Assembly (NCBI RefSeq): GCF_001426085.1
Contig: NZ_LMRR01000041.1
Span: 1 to 64,000, forward strand
DNA length: 64,000 nucleotides
Reading direction: 5' to 3'
Source of the DNA: Rhodococcus sp. Leaf278
GTDB taxonomy: Bacteria > Actinomycetota > Actinomycetes > Mycobacteriales > Mycobacteriaceae
The position numbers and the translations under genes were made by a program. Shown in pieces: positions 16,751 to 24,706 of this stretch. How positions within the stretch are numbered: the first letter of the stretch is position 1; every line of letters begins with the position of its first letter. The notes below the pieces were generated by a model, which saw nothing but the letters and a program-made list of their open reading frames with translations, ran no database searches and had not been told where the DNA came from.

Positions 16751-17170
16751 TCAGGCCGGCGTCAACCGGAAGATCGGGAACCGTCGCCCCTCTGCAGTCT
16801 CGACGTATTTTGCGAAGCCCTCGGACGCGTTCACGAATTTTTGCCAGTTCGCGTCCCACTCGTCCTCGGGTATTTCCGACACGGTCACCGGAATGGTCCT
16901 GACGTCACCGTCTCCGGGAATCTCGACGTCGATGGCGGGGTGGGCACGCAGATTGTGGACCCACGCAGGATGTTTCGGCGAACCGGCTGCCGACCCGACA
17001 ATCAGCCAACTATCGCCCTCGGGAATTGCCATGAGCGGGTTCAACCGAATCTCACCGCTCTTGGCACCGATGGAGTGCAGAACGACGAGCGCATCACCGA
17101 AGCCCGCCGTCGATACGTGCCCGCCGTTGCTGCGGAACTCGTCGATGATCATCTCGTTGAAGTCGGCCAT
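16751..17170 (-). CDS. Nitroreductase-type deazaflavin-dependent oxidoreductase (DUF385)
   Basis: A 139-residue split-beta-barrel protein of the DUF385/Ddn class, which in mycobacteria and rhodococci uses cofactor F420. Typical features are IIDEFRSNGGHV near the N-terminus, LVVLHSIGAKSGEIRLNPLM, GSAAGSPKHPAWVHNLRAHP and the C-terminal FPIFRL. The ATG at 17170 (MADFNE) fits the family start. Substrates range from nitroimidazoles to quinones and cannot be assigned. It is divergent from the iron ABC operon. Confidence 0.88.
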   Translation of the reverse strand: MADFNEMIIDEFRSNGGHVSTAGFGDALVVLHSIGAKSGEIRLNPLMAIPEGDSWLIVGSAAGSPKHPAWVHNLRAHPAIDVEIPGDGDVRTIPVTVSEIPEDEWDANWQKFVNASEGFAKYVETAEGRRFPIFRLTPA

Positions 17171-17240
17171 GGATCGAGTATGACGCGCAGCACTTCGTTT
17201 CGGACCTGATCGCAGCCCACGATTTCCGTCGACGCGATCC

Positions 17241-17259
17241 AAAGGTTAGCCTGTGCTCA
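17241..17259. promoter_or_regulatory. Candidate IdeR/DtxR iron box (one strong half)
   Basis: The sequence AAAGGTTAGCCTGTGCTCA matches the IdeR/DtxR consensus TTAGGTTAGSCTAACCTAA at about 13 of 19 positions, mainly in the left half. It lies about 80 bases before the siderophore-binding lipoprotein, as expected for iron repression. Confidence 0.5.
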
Positions 17260-17335
17260 CCCGTACCTCACGTACGGTGCGCCGTCGGGTAATCCCCGGC
17301 GGCTCGTTGCTGTCTTGGACCGAAGGAAACCTTCA

Positions 17336-18382
17336 GTGCTGAACGTTCGTCGCCGCGCAGGCACCCTCGCTGTCGCTGCCGCCCTGGCCGGATCGCTCGC
17401 CGCCTGCGGGGCCTCCGAGGAGGTTCCCGACGCGGTCTCCGATACCACTGCCGGCGGGACGTCCTACCCACTGACGATCGAGAACTGCGGAGAGTCGGTG
17501 ACCTTCGAGTCGGCACCGCAGCGGGTGGTATCGCTCGACCAGAACTCCACCGAAATTCTTCTCTCACTCGGCCTGCAGGATCGGCTGGTGGGCACCGCGT
17601 CGTGGACGGACCCGGTCCGGGAGAACCTCGCCGAGGCGAACGCTTCGGTTCCGAGACTCGCCGACAACGCACCTACCTACGAAGTGGTGCTGGACACCGA
17701 ACCAGATTTCGTCACCGCGTCCTTCGGACGGCATTTCGAGCAGGGCGGGGTGACAGAACGCTCGCGCTTCGGTGAGACCGGTGCCGCGACCTACCTGTCC
17801 CCCACCGACTGCGACGCCGGTCGCAGCGTCAACGGGGGAAACACCCGCACGACGCCCCTGACCATGGATTCGCTGTACCAGGAGATCACCGAACTGGCAG
17901 CCGTCTTCGATGTGAACGAGCGCGGAGCCGAGTTCGTCGACGAACTGAAGAACCGCATGGCCGACGCCACCGCGCAGACGGCGAAGGCCGATGTGTCCGT
18001 TGCCTTCTGGTTCGCAGACACCAAGAGCCCCTACATTGCCGGCGGGCGGGGATCGGCTGATCTGCTCGCACGCACGGTCGGGATGTCGAACGTGTTCGCC
18101 GACACCGACGACGACTGGCCCGCCGTCGGGTGGGAGACCATGGTGGATCGCGATCCAACCGTCCTCGTTCTGGGCGACCTGGCGCGCAATCGCTTCCCCG
18201 GTGACCTCCTCGCCGACAAGATCGCGTTTCTCGAATCCGACCCCGTCACCAACACCATGGAGGCCGTCCGCGACAAGCGCTACATCTCCTTGCACGGAGC
18301 CGAGATGAACCCGTCCATCCGGGCAGTCGACGGTGTCGAGAAGGTGTCGGCCGGACTGCGCGATCTGGGGCTGTCGTCCTGA
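17336..18382 (+). CDS. Iron-siderophore ABC transporter binding lipoprotein
   Basis: A 348-residue FepB/FecB-type substrate-binding lipoprotein. The N-terminus has a signal with lipobox SLAAC, and mature elements include RVVSLDQNSTEILLSLGL, the DTEPDFV region, and the C-terminal VDGVEKVSAGLRDLGL. The GTG at 17336 follows GAAGGAAAC and is the likely start. It would capture a ferric siderophore for the following permease and ATPase. Expression is probably iron-repressed through the upstream IdeR-like box. Confidence 0.87.
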   Translation: MLNVRRRAGTLAVAAALAGSLAACGASEEVPDAVSDTTAGGTSYPLTIENCGESVTFESAPQRVVSLDQNSTEILLSLGLQDRLVGTASWTDPVRENLAEANASVPRLADNAPTYEVVLDTEPDFVTASFGRHFEQGGVTERSRFGETGAATYLSPTDCDAGRSVNGGNTRTTPLTMDSLYQEITELAAVFDVNERGAEFVDELKNRMADATAQTAKADVSVAFWFADTKSPYIAGGRGSADLLARTVGMSNVFADTDDDWPAVGWETMVDRDPTVLVLGDLARNRFPGDLLADKIAFLESDPVTNTMEAVRDKRYISLHGAEMNPSIRAVDGVEKVSAGLRDLGLSS

Positions 18383-18447
18383 TCACCACCGCCGCCCGCC
18401 GCCCTGCCGTCGATCGCTCGCCTGCCCCCCGTCATCTGTGGCGGTGG

Positions 18448-19446
18448 GTGTTGGCGGCGGTCGCTGGAATCGCACTGTGCGTGGTCTCGGTACTCGTCGC
18501 CATCACCTTGGGGCCGGCGAACATTTCGTTGGTCAACGTTCGAGATGTGGTGCTGAACCATCTCGGAGTCACCGATGTGCCGGTGAAGGTCTCGAAGAAC
18601 GCGATCATCTGGGAGGAGCGGCTTCCCCGGGCGCTCGTCGCGGCAGCCAGTGGCGTCGGCCTCGGGATCTGCGGCGTCATCATGCAGTCGCTGCTGCGTA
18701 ATCCGCTGGCGGACCCGTTCGTGCTCGGGGTTTCTTCCGGCGCATCGACGGGGGCCGTTGTGGTCGGCGTTCTCGGCGTGGGTGGGGCCGCCCTCGGCCT
18801 GTCCGGTGGTGCGTTCATCGGTGCACTCGTCGCGTTCGGCCTGGTCCTGTTCCTCGCCCGCATGTCCGGTAGCGGAAACGACCGCGTCATCCTCGCCGGC
18901 GTCGCAACCACTCAATTGTTCTCGGCCCTGACATCTTTCGTCATCTTCGCGTTCGCGGACTCCGACGAGACCCGCGGCGTGATGTTCTGGCTCCTCGGAT
19001 CGTTCGAGGGAGTCCGCTGGAACGACGTCGTGCTGTGTGTGACCGTGGCCGGCATAGGCGCGGTGGTGTGCTGCTACTACGCCTTTGTGCTCGACGCGTT
19101 CGCGTTCGGTAACTCCGTCGCGTCCTCGCTCGGTTTCGATGTGAAGAAAGTGCGCCTGGCACTGCTCGTCGGTACCGCCCTGATCACCGCGACGTTGGTC
19201 AGCGTCGCCGGTGCGATCGGCTTCGTCGGGCTCATCCTCCCGCACGCCGCGCGACTACTGGTGGGCCCCAACCACAGTCGACTGGTGCCGGCCACAGCGA
19301 TCATCGGTGCCATCTTCATGGTGTGGGTCGACGCCGTCTCCCGAGTCGCGTTTGCCCCTACCCCACTTCCGGTCGGCGTCGGAACCGCATTGGTCGGCGT
19401 GCCCGCCTTCATCGCGATCATGGCTCGCCGGAGGGGGATCCGATGA
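18448..19446 (+). CDS. Iron-siderophore ABC transporter permease, FecCD family
   Basis: A 332-residue FecCD permease with about ten hydrophobic segments. Recognisable family motifs are ERLPRALVAAASGVGLGICGVIMQSLLRNPLADP (in pieces near residues 55-90), GVSSGAS, and the C-terminal GAIGFVGLILPHAARLLVGPNHSRLVP that contacts the ATPase. The GTG at 18448 is the only conventional start before helix 1, leaving 65 bases after the binding protein; an unusual CTG further upstream is possible. A single permease implies a homodimer. Confidence 0.88.
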   Translation: MLAAVAGIALCVVSVLVAITLGPANISLVNVRDVVLNHLGVTDVPVKVSKNAIIWEERLPRALVAAASGVGLGICGVIMQSLLRNPLADPFVLGVSSGASTGAVVVGVLGVGGAALGLSGGAFIGALVAFGLVLFLARMSGSGNDRVILAGVATTQLFSALTSFVIFAFADSDETRGVMFWLLGSFEGVRWNDVVLCVTVAGIGAVVCCYYAFVLDAFAFGNSVASSLGFDVKKVRLALLVGTALITATLVSVAGAIGFVGLILPHAARLLVGPNHSRLVPATAIIGAIFMVWVDAVSRVAFAPTPLPVGVGTALVGVPAFIAIMARRRGIR

Positions 19447-20228
19447 CTTTGCACGCGTCGAACGTGTCGTGGAAGCGCGGCGGAGTCCTCGTGGTCGACG
19501 GGGTGACCGTACATCCGGCGCCCGGGCGAATGGTGGGACTGTTGGGCCCCAACGGTTCCGGTAAATCCTCGTTGCTTCATCTGATGGCCGGGGCAGCAAC
19601 ACCTACCTCGGGTGTCGTCGAGCTCGACGGTACGGAGCTCGGTTCGCTCAAACGCAAACACATTGCCCGCGCCGTTGCGGTGGTCGGTCAACATGCGCAC
19701 ACGGACATCGACGTGACGGTTCGTGACGTCGTGCGTCTCGGCCGAATTCCGCACCGCGGAGCGTTCGGTGGAAACGACCTGGACGAGGACGCAGTGGACG
19801 ATGCCCTCGCGCAGACCGGGCTCAGTATCAAAGCAGATCGATTGTGGCGCACCTTGTCCGGTGGTGAGCAGCAGCGGACGCACATCGCCCGGGCCCTCGC
19901 GCAGCAGCCGCGCGAAATGTTGCTGGACGAACCCACCAACCACCTCGACATCCATCACCAGCTCGAGCTGTTGGCGCTCGTCGCGCGCCTGCCGATCACG
20001 AGCATCGTCGCGCTCCACGACCTGAACCTGGCCGCGATGTTCTGCGACGAGGTGCTGGTCCTCAAAGATGGGAAGGTCGTCGCAGGCGGTGCACCTGCGG
20101 CTGTGCTGACCGAGGACTTGATCGCCGACGTCTACGAGGTGCGAGCGCGAGTGTCGGTCGACGACGACACCGGACGCGTGTACATCCGATTCGATGCGGC
20201 GGCGCAACCCGAGGTCGTTCGTCGCTAA
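19443..20228 (+). CDS. Iron-siderophore ABC transporter ATP-binding protein
   Basis: A 261-residue FecE/FepC-type ATPase. Walker A is GPNGSGKSS near residue 36-44, signature LSGGEQQR near 140, Walker [12 protein letters not shown] near 160 and switch His in VALHDLNLA. The ATG at 19443 overlaps the permease stop (ATGA), so translation is coupled. Together with the two preceding genes it forms a complete three-component siderophore importer. Confidence 0.9.
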   Translation: MTLHASNVSWKRGGVLVVDGVTVHPAPGRMVGLLGPNGSGKSSLLHLMAGAATPTSGVVELDGTELGSLKRKHIARAVAVVGQHAHTDIDVTVRDVVRLGRIPHRGAFGGNDLDEDAVDDALAQTGLSIKADRLWRTLSGGEQQRTHIARALAQQPREMLLDEPTNHLDIHHQLELLALVARLPITSIVALHDLNLAAMFCDEVLVLKDGKVVAGGAPAAVLTEDLIADVYEVRARVSVDDDTGRVYIRFDAAAQPEVVRR

Positions 20229-20237
20229 CCTTGAACT

Positions 20238-21746
20238 ATGAGTGGATCCTCGAACGACCCCGCAGTCGCGACCACGAACCTGCCTGCATTCGGGTTCGAG
20301 ACCACGTTGGTCGACGATGTTCCCGGTGTGACGGTGCCGTGGCAGGGCACCCACGCACCGGATCCGCGGGTGCTCATCCTCAACGACGACCTGGCTCGGT
20401 CGCTTTCACTCGACCCAGAGTCGCTCCGCACTCCGGACGGTGCCGGTGTGCTGTCCGGATCGACTCCGTCGGCCGAAGCTGCCTCGGTGGCGATGGCGTA
20501 TGCCGGTCACCAATTCGGGAACTTCGTACCGTTGTTGGGTGACGGCCGTGCACTTCTGCTCGGCGAGCTTCACGACGATCGCGGCCATCGAGTAGATCTG
20601 CATCTCAAAGGGTCCGGCGCTACACCGTTCTCGCGTGGCGGTGACGGGCGCGCGGTAGTAGGAGCGATGCTGCGCGAATATCTGATCAGCGAGGCAATGC
20701 ATGCGCTGAACATTCCTACGACGCGCTCACTTGCCGTCGTCACGACCGGCGAGCGGGTTTTGCGAGAAGGAGGTCCGCGACCCGGGGCAGTGCTTGCCCG
20801 GGTCGCGTCCAGCCATCTGCGGGTGGGCACCTTCGAGTTCGCTGCCCGGCGTGAGGGGCTCGCGCAGCCGCTCGCGGATTACGCGATCGCCCGCCACTAC
20901 CCTGCCTTCGTCGATCTTCCTTCCGAGGATCGCTACCTCGCCTTCTTCGAAGCCGTCGTCGAGGCCCAGGCATCCCTTGTTGCTCAGTGGATGTCGGTCG
21001 GATTCGTTCACGGTGTCATGAACACCGACAACACGACGATTTCCGGCGAGACCATCGACTACGGGCCGTGCGCGTTTCTCGATGCCTACGATCCTGCAAC
21101 GGTATTCAGCTCGATCGACCACGGCGGACGCTACGCCTACGGAAATCAACCCGCGGTGCTCGGGTGGAATCTGGCCCGATTCGGTGAAACACTGCTCCCA
21201 CTGGTGAATTCGACGCCAGACACTGCCATCACCGCTCTCACTGCGGTCCTCGATACGTTCGGGGATCGATACCGACAGCACTACTCTGCCGCGATGGCCC
21301 GCAAGCTCGGACTGGCAGACGATGGGATGGACGCGGCACTCGTCGACGATCTTCATCGACTGCTCACCGAGCACCGTGCCGATTGGACCCTGGCCTTCCG
21401 GGCGCTCGCCGACAACCTCCGAGGAAGCTCGGCTCCGTTCGACTCCCTCGTCCCACCGGACGCGTCCGCGAACTGGCTCGAGCGTTGGCGCACAACGGTT
21501 TCGGCGCGGGAACAGAACTTGCCATCTGTCGCCGACGGCATGGATCGCGTCAACCCGGCATACATACCCCGAAACCACCTGGTCGACGCTGCCTTGAATG
21601 CCGCCACCGAGGGTGATCTGGAACTTTTCGATCGCCTGCTCGAGGTCGTCATGTCACCGTTCGATCGACGCGACGACCGCTCGGACTACGCTCTCCCTGC
21701 GCCCCAGAACTTCAGCGCGGGTTTTCAGACTTTCTGCGGTACCTGA
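20238..21746 (+). CDS. selO: Protein adenylyltransferase SelO (YdiU family)
   Basis: A 502-residue pseudokinase that transfers AMP to proteins. The N-terminal region has VAMAYAGHQFGNFVPLLGDGRA, then the ATP-binding LKGSGATPFSRGGDGRAV and REYLISEAMHALNIPTTRSLAVV. The metal site region FVHGVMNTDNTTISGETIDYGPCAF is intact. The C-terminus ends FCGT, a Cys at the place where eukaryotic SelO carries selenocysteine and E. coli carries Cys, so a redox switch with an inner Cys is plausible. It starts only 9 bases after the iron ATPase gene, perhaps an extension of that operon, though a role in redox homeostasis would be independent. Confidence 0.92.
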   Translation: MSGSSNDPAVATTNLPAFGFETTLVDDVPGVTVPWQGTHAPDPRVLILNDDLARSLSLDPESLRTPDGAGVLSGSTPSAEAASVAMAYAGHQFGNFVPLLGDGRALLLGELHDDRGHRVDLHLKGSGATPFSRGGDGRAVVGAMLREYLISEAMHALNIPTTRSLAVVTTGERVLREGGPRPGAVLARVASSHLRVGTFEFAARREGLAQPLADYAIARHYPAFVDLPSEDRYLAFFEAVVEAQASLVAQWMSVGFVHGVMNTDNTTISGETIDYGPCAFLDAYDPATVFSSIDHGGRYAYGNQPAVLGWNLARFGETLLPLVNSTPDTAITALTAVLDTFGDRYRQHYSAAMARKLGLADDGMDAALVDDLHRLLTEHRADWTLAFRALADNLRGSSAPFDSLVPPDASANWLERWRTTVSAREQNLPSVADGMDRVNPAYIPRNHLVDAALNAATEGDLELFDRLLEVVMSPFDRRDDRSDYALPAPQNFSAGFQTFCGT

Positions 21747-21766
21747 TGATGTGAAAGACAGCGCGA

Positions 21767-22165
21767 TCAGGCCGGCGCAGCGAAGAATTCGAGCGCGATG
21801 TTGTCCGGATCTCGAAACGAGATTCCAGAACCGTAGTGGGCGTTCTTGATTCCGCTGTGCGCGATGTCGAGTCGGTCGAGCGTGGACACCCAGTCCGCCA
21901 GCTCGTCCTGGGTGCACGAGAAGGCGATGTGGTCCACACCCGTGCTCTTCTCGTCGAAGGCACCAGACCTCTGGGCCGCACCGTGTGTGTGCAGCCCGAA
22001 GAGCATGCCGCCATCGAGCGCGAACACGGTGTGGTGATAGTCGCCGGATTCTTCGTCCTCGTCGAGAACGGGCGAGGCGTCGAACAGTCGTGAGTACCAC
22101 TCGGTGCTGGTGGCGAGATCGGATACGGTCACGGCCACGTGGGAGAGACCGGGGAATTGCGGCAT
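21767..22165 (-). CDS. VOC family protein (glyoxalase/bleomycin-resistance fold)
   Basis: A 132-residue vicinal-oxygen-chelate protein with two beta-alpha-beta-beta-beta units. Candidate metal ligands are His9 (LSHVAVTVSD), His in DHIAFSC, and Glu in ALEFFAAP. The acidic loop DEDEESGDYHH near residue 36-46 is notable. Length fits dimeric glyoxalase-fold dioxygenases or epimerases. Substrate unknown. It converges with selO. Confidence 0.8.
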   Translation of the reverse strand: MPQFPGLSHVAVTVSDLATSTEWYSRLFDASPVLDEDEESGDYHHTVFALDGGMLFGLHTHGAAQRSGAFDEKSTGVDHIAFSCTQDELADWVSTLDRLDIAHSGIKNAHYGSGISFRDPDNIALEFFAAPA

Positions 22166-22282
22166 GCGCTGGTCCTTTCGTCGTCACCGTCCACGTTAGG
22201 CACCAATGTCTGTGTGCTACCGACGATCAGGGGAATACTGCCCATTCGGCGGGGGGTCGGCCCGACCATCCCTGCTGGCTCA

Positions 22283-22729
22283 TCACTGCGGGGGCTCCAT
22301 GAACTCGATCGTCTCTCCGTGTGGACCCAACGCGTACATCACGCGGGTACCCACCTTTGCCCCGCCGGCAATAGGTTGAGGAGTTCCCTGCGCCGTCCAC
22401 CCGAAGTCCGCGATTCGCGTCAGGACCGCGTCGATATTGTCGACCTCGAAGGCAAGATGGGCGAAACCAGGATCGTGGGGTCGAGAGGATCCCTGCTCTC
22501 CCTGGACGTCGCGATATTCCAGCAGTTCGATCGTCTGACCCGCGATGGATACCACCGCCATCCGGACTGCAGCCCCGTGCGCTCCGGTGACCTCTCCGAG
22601 AAACTCTCCACCCATCTCACCGGTCCGTTCGAGGACCGCGCCGAGACCGTCGATCCAGAACCGAAGGGCGTCATCGAGGGAACCGACGGCGAAGCCGACG
22701 TGGTCGGAGCAAAGGATTCTGAACGACAT
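22283..22729 (-). CDS. VOC family protein, methylmalonyl-CoA epimerase-like
   Basis: A 148-residue VOC protein. Metal ligands expected of the epimerase/glyoxalase group are visible: His10 (DHVGFAV), Glu in TIELLEY, His in FAHLAFEV and Glu in ETIEFMEP. It lies 24 bases downstream of the acyl-CoA dehydrogenase on the same strand, so it probably handles a CoA thioester or acid of the same pathway, for example as an epimerase or lactoylglutathione-type isomerase. The specific activity cannot be set from sequence. Confidence 0.75.
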   Translation of the reverse strand: MSFRILCSDHVGFAVGSLDDALRFWIDGLGAVLERTGEMGGEFLGEVTGAHGAAVRMAVVSIAGQTIELLEYRDVQGEQGSSRPHDPGFAHLAFEVDNIDAVLTRIADFGWTAQGTPQPIAGGAKVGTRVMYALGPHGETIEFMEPPQ

Positions 22730-22753
22730 GCCAGGAGCGTACGCCTGGCATGT

Positions 22754-23932
22754 TCACGAGTTGCGCTTCTGTTCGGCTCTGATCAGTCCGCCGCCGACGA
22801 TCAACCGCTGGATCTCACTGGTCCCCTCGTACAGCCTCAGCAGTCGCACGTCCCGGTAGATACGCTCGACCGGCACCTCACGCATGTACCCGGCACCGCC
22901 GTGGATCTGGACGGCGAGATCGGCGACCTTACCCACCATTTCGGTACAGAAGAGCTTCACCGCGGACGGCGCGATCCGTCGATCGGTCTCCAGCACCCAC
23001 GCACGAGCAGCCTCACGCACCATTGCCCGGCCCGCCATCACCCCGACCTGCTGATCGGCGATCATGGCCTGCACGAGCTGGAAGTTTCCGATCGGTTCAC
23101 CGCCCTGAGTGGACGCCGCAGCGTGGGACACCGACTCATCCAACGCGCGCTGCGCCTGACCGACCGCTAGCGCCGCGATATGCACCCGCCCCCGCGCCAG
23201 CGACGTCATCGCCGCCTTGTACCCGATATCGCTCTTGCCACCGACCACCGCGTCGGCCTCGACCCGCACATCGGTGAAGTTCACATCAGCGGTGCCCGAG
23301 CCCTGCTGACCCATTTTCGCGTCCTTGACACCCACCTCGATCCCCGCGGTGTCGGCAGGAACCAGAAAGACCGCAATACCGTTGCCGCTCTCCGGTTTCG
23401 GGTCCAGCTTGGCGAAGACGACGAACATGTCGGCGATCGGAGCGTTGGTGATGTACCGCTTGCTGCCGTTGATGATCCATCCGGAGCCGTCCACCTTCGC
23501 CGTTGTCCTCAGGCCCGCCGGATTGGATCCGGCTCCGTCCTCGGTCAGCGCGAAGGAGGCGACGATCTCGCCGGTTGCCATGCCCGGCAACCACTTCGCC
23601 TTCTGCTCCTCGGTACCGAAGCCCACGAGCACCTGCCCGGCGATCCCGTTGTTGGTGCCGAACATCGACCGCAAAGACAACGAGGTGTAGCCGAGTTCCA
23701 TCGCGAACTCGACGTCCTGGATCAGGTTCAGACCCAGGCCGCCCCACTCCTGCGGGATCGCGTAACCGAATAATCCCATCTCGGCGGCCTGCTTCCGCAG
23801 ATCGTCGGGAATCGCATCCGTGTTCATGATCTCGAGCTCGCGCGGCACTACACGCGACCGCACGAAGTGGGAGATCTGCTTCAGCACGTCAGCGAAAAGG
23901 TCGTCCGGTACATCGGGGTTCAGCGTGTCCAT
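22754..23932 (-). CDS. Acyl-CoA dehydrogenase
   Basis: A 392-residue FAD acyl-CoA dehydrogenase. The flavin/substrate motif FALTEDGAGSNPAGLRT lies near residues 115-131, and the C-terminal ends LYEGTSEIQRLIVGG, which contains the catalytic-region glutamate of short/branched-chain members and the FAD-binding Gln. It should introduce a 2,3 double bond into a short or branched acyl-CoA. The ATG at 23932 (MDTLNPDVP) matches family length; the upstream 14 codons are dispensable. It follows the hydantoinase/amidase genes, separated by a hairpin repeat, and forms a pair with the VOC gene. Confidence 0.87.
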   Translation of the reverse strand: MDTLNPDVPDDLFADVLKQISHFVRSRVVPRELEIMNTDAIPDDLRKQAAEMGLFGYAIPQEWGGLGLNLIQDVEFAMELGYTSLSLRSMFGTNNGIAGQVLVGFGTEEQKAKWLPGMATGEIVASFALTEDGAGSNPAGLRTTAKVDGSGWIINGSKRYITNAPIADMFVVFAKLDPKPESGNGIAVFLVPADTAGIEVGVKDAKMGQQGSGTADVNFTDVRVEADAVVGGKSDIGYKAAMTSLARGRVHIAALAVGQAQRALDESVSHAAASTQGGEPIGNFQLVQAMIADQQVGVMAGRAMVREAARAWVLETDRRIAPSAVKLFCTEMVGKVADLAVQIHGGAGYMREVPVERIYRDVRLLRLYEGTSEIQRLIVGGGLIRAEQKRNS

Positions 23933-23982
23933 GACACCACTATCCCCTGCTGGCGTGTCCTGGCAACATGGCATGGTCCCGC

Positions 23983-24054
23983 CGAATCAGCCCCTCCGTT
24001 TCGGAGACCTGCCTCCGATCGGAGTCTGGTATTCGATTCCGAGGAGCTGATTCG
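23983..24054. repeat. Interspersed hairpin repeat, copy A
   Basis: A 72-nt imperfect palindrome bounded by CGAATCAGC and GCTGATTCG, with an inner CCGATCGG palindrome. Its right 42 bases (24012-24053) match copy B at 31675-31716 in 37 of 42 positions. It fills the gap between the amidase stop and the acyl-CoA dehydrogenase start. Confidence 0.7.
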
Positions 24055-24076
24055 CAGCGGAGGTTGGGCGCTACCG

Positions 24077-24706
24077 TCAGCGAGACACCGCCTCGAAGTG
24101 ATCCAGCGCCTCGGCAAGGCCGATCACGTCTGCGTATTTCGCTCGCAAATCGAGCAAATTCGACTCGTGCATGCCCGGCTCACGATCACCGCACGCATCG
24201 GCGACCACCAGTGGGCGGAACCCGTGTTGGAGTGCATCGGTGGCACTCGCACGGATGCACCCGCTGGTGGTCAACCCACAGATGTACAGCGTGTCGATAC
24301 CGGATGCCGTGAGTGTGGCGGCAAGCGAGGTGCCGAAGAACGCACTCGCGTACTGCTTGGTCACCACGGTCTCGCCCGCAAGCGGACGGGGTTCCGCCGG
24401 AAACTCGCCCAGTTCCGAGCCTTCCTCGAAAACCTTCAACGCCGGGATCTTGGACATGAACAGGCCGCCGTCGCTACCGCCAGGCTGGTAACTGACCCTG
24501 GTGAACACGACGGGAATGCCAGCGGCTCTGGCGGCCGACACCAACTGCGCGGCAGCCTCGACCGACGCGTCCACCGGGGCACGCATGGGCGAACCGTCCA
24601 CCAGATACGCCGCAACGATGTCGACCACGAGCACCGCCGGACTCCGACCGGGACCAAGCTCGCCCGCGAACCCCGACTCTCGATACGAGCCGAGGGTATC
24701 GCTCAC
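24077..24706 (-). CDS. Isochorismatase-family amidohydrolase (N-carbamoylsarcosine amidase-like)
   Basis: A 209-residue cysteine hydrolase. The catalytic triad elements are visible: Asp in LVVDIVAAY near residue 30, Lys in VVTKQYASAFFGT near 117 and Cys in YICGLTTSGCIRASA near 155. Members next to HyuAB hydrolyse N-carbamoyl amino acids such as N-carbamoylsarcosine to amine, CO2 and ammonia. The GTG at 24706 overlaps the hyuB stop by 4 bases (GTGA), strong evidence for functional coupling. Other isochorismatase-like amidases act on nicotinamide or ureidoacrylate; context favours an N-carbamoyl or amide intermediate. Confidence 0.85.
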   Translation of the reverse strand: MSDTLGSYRESGFAGELGPGRSPAVLVVDIVAAYLVDGSPMRAPVDASVEAAAQLVSAARAAGIPVVFTRVSYQPGGSDGGLFMSKIPALKVFEEGSELGEFPAEPRPLAGETVVTKQYASAFFGTSLAATLTASGIDTLYICGLTTSGCIRASATDALQHGFRPLVVADACGDREPGMHESNLLDLRAKYADVIGLAEALDHFEAVSR

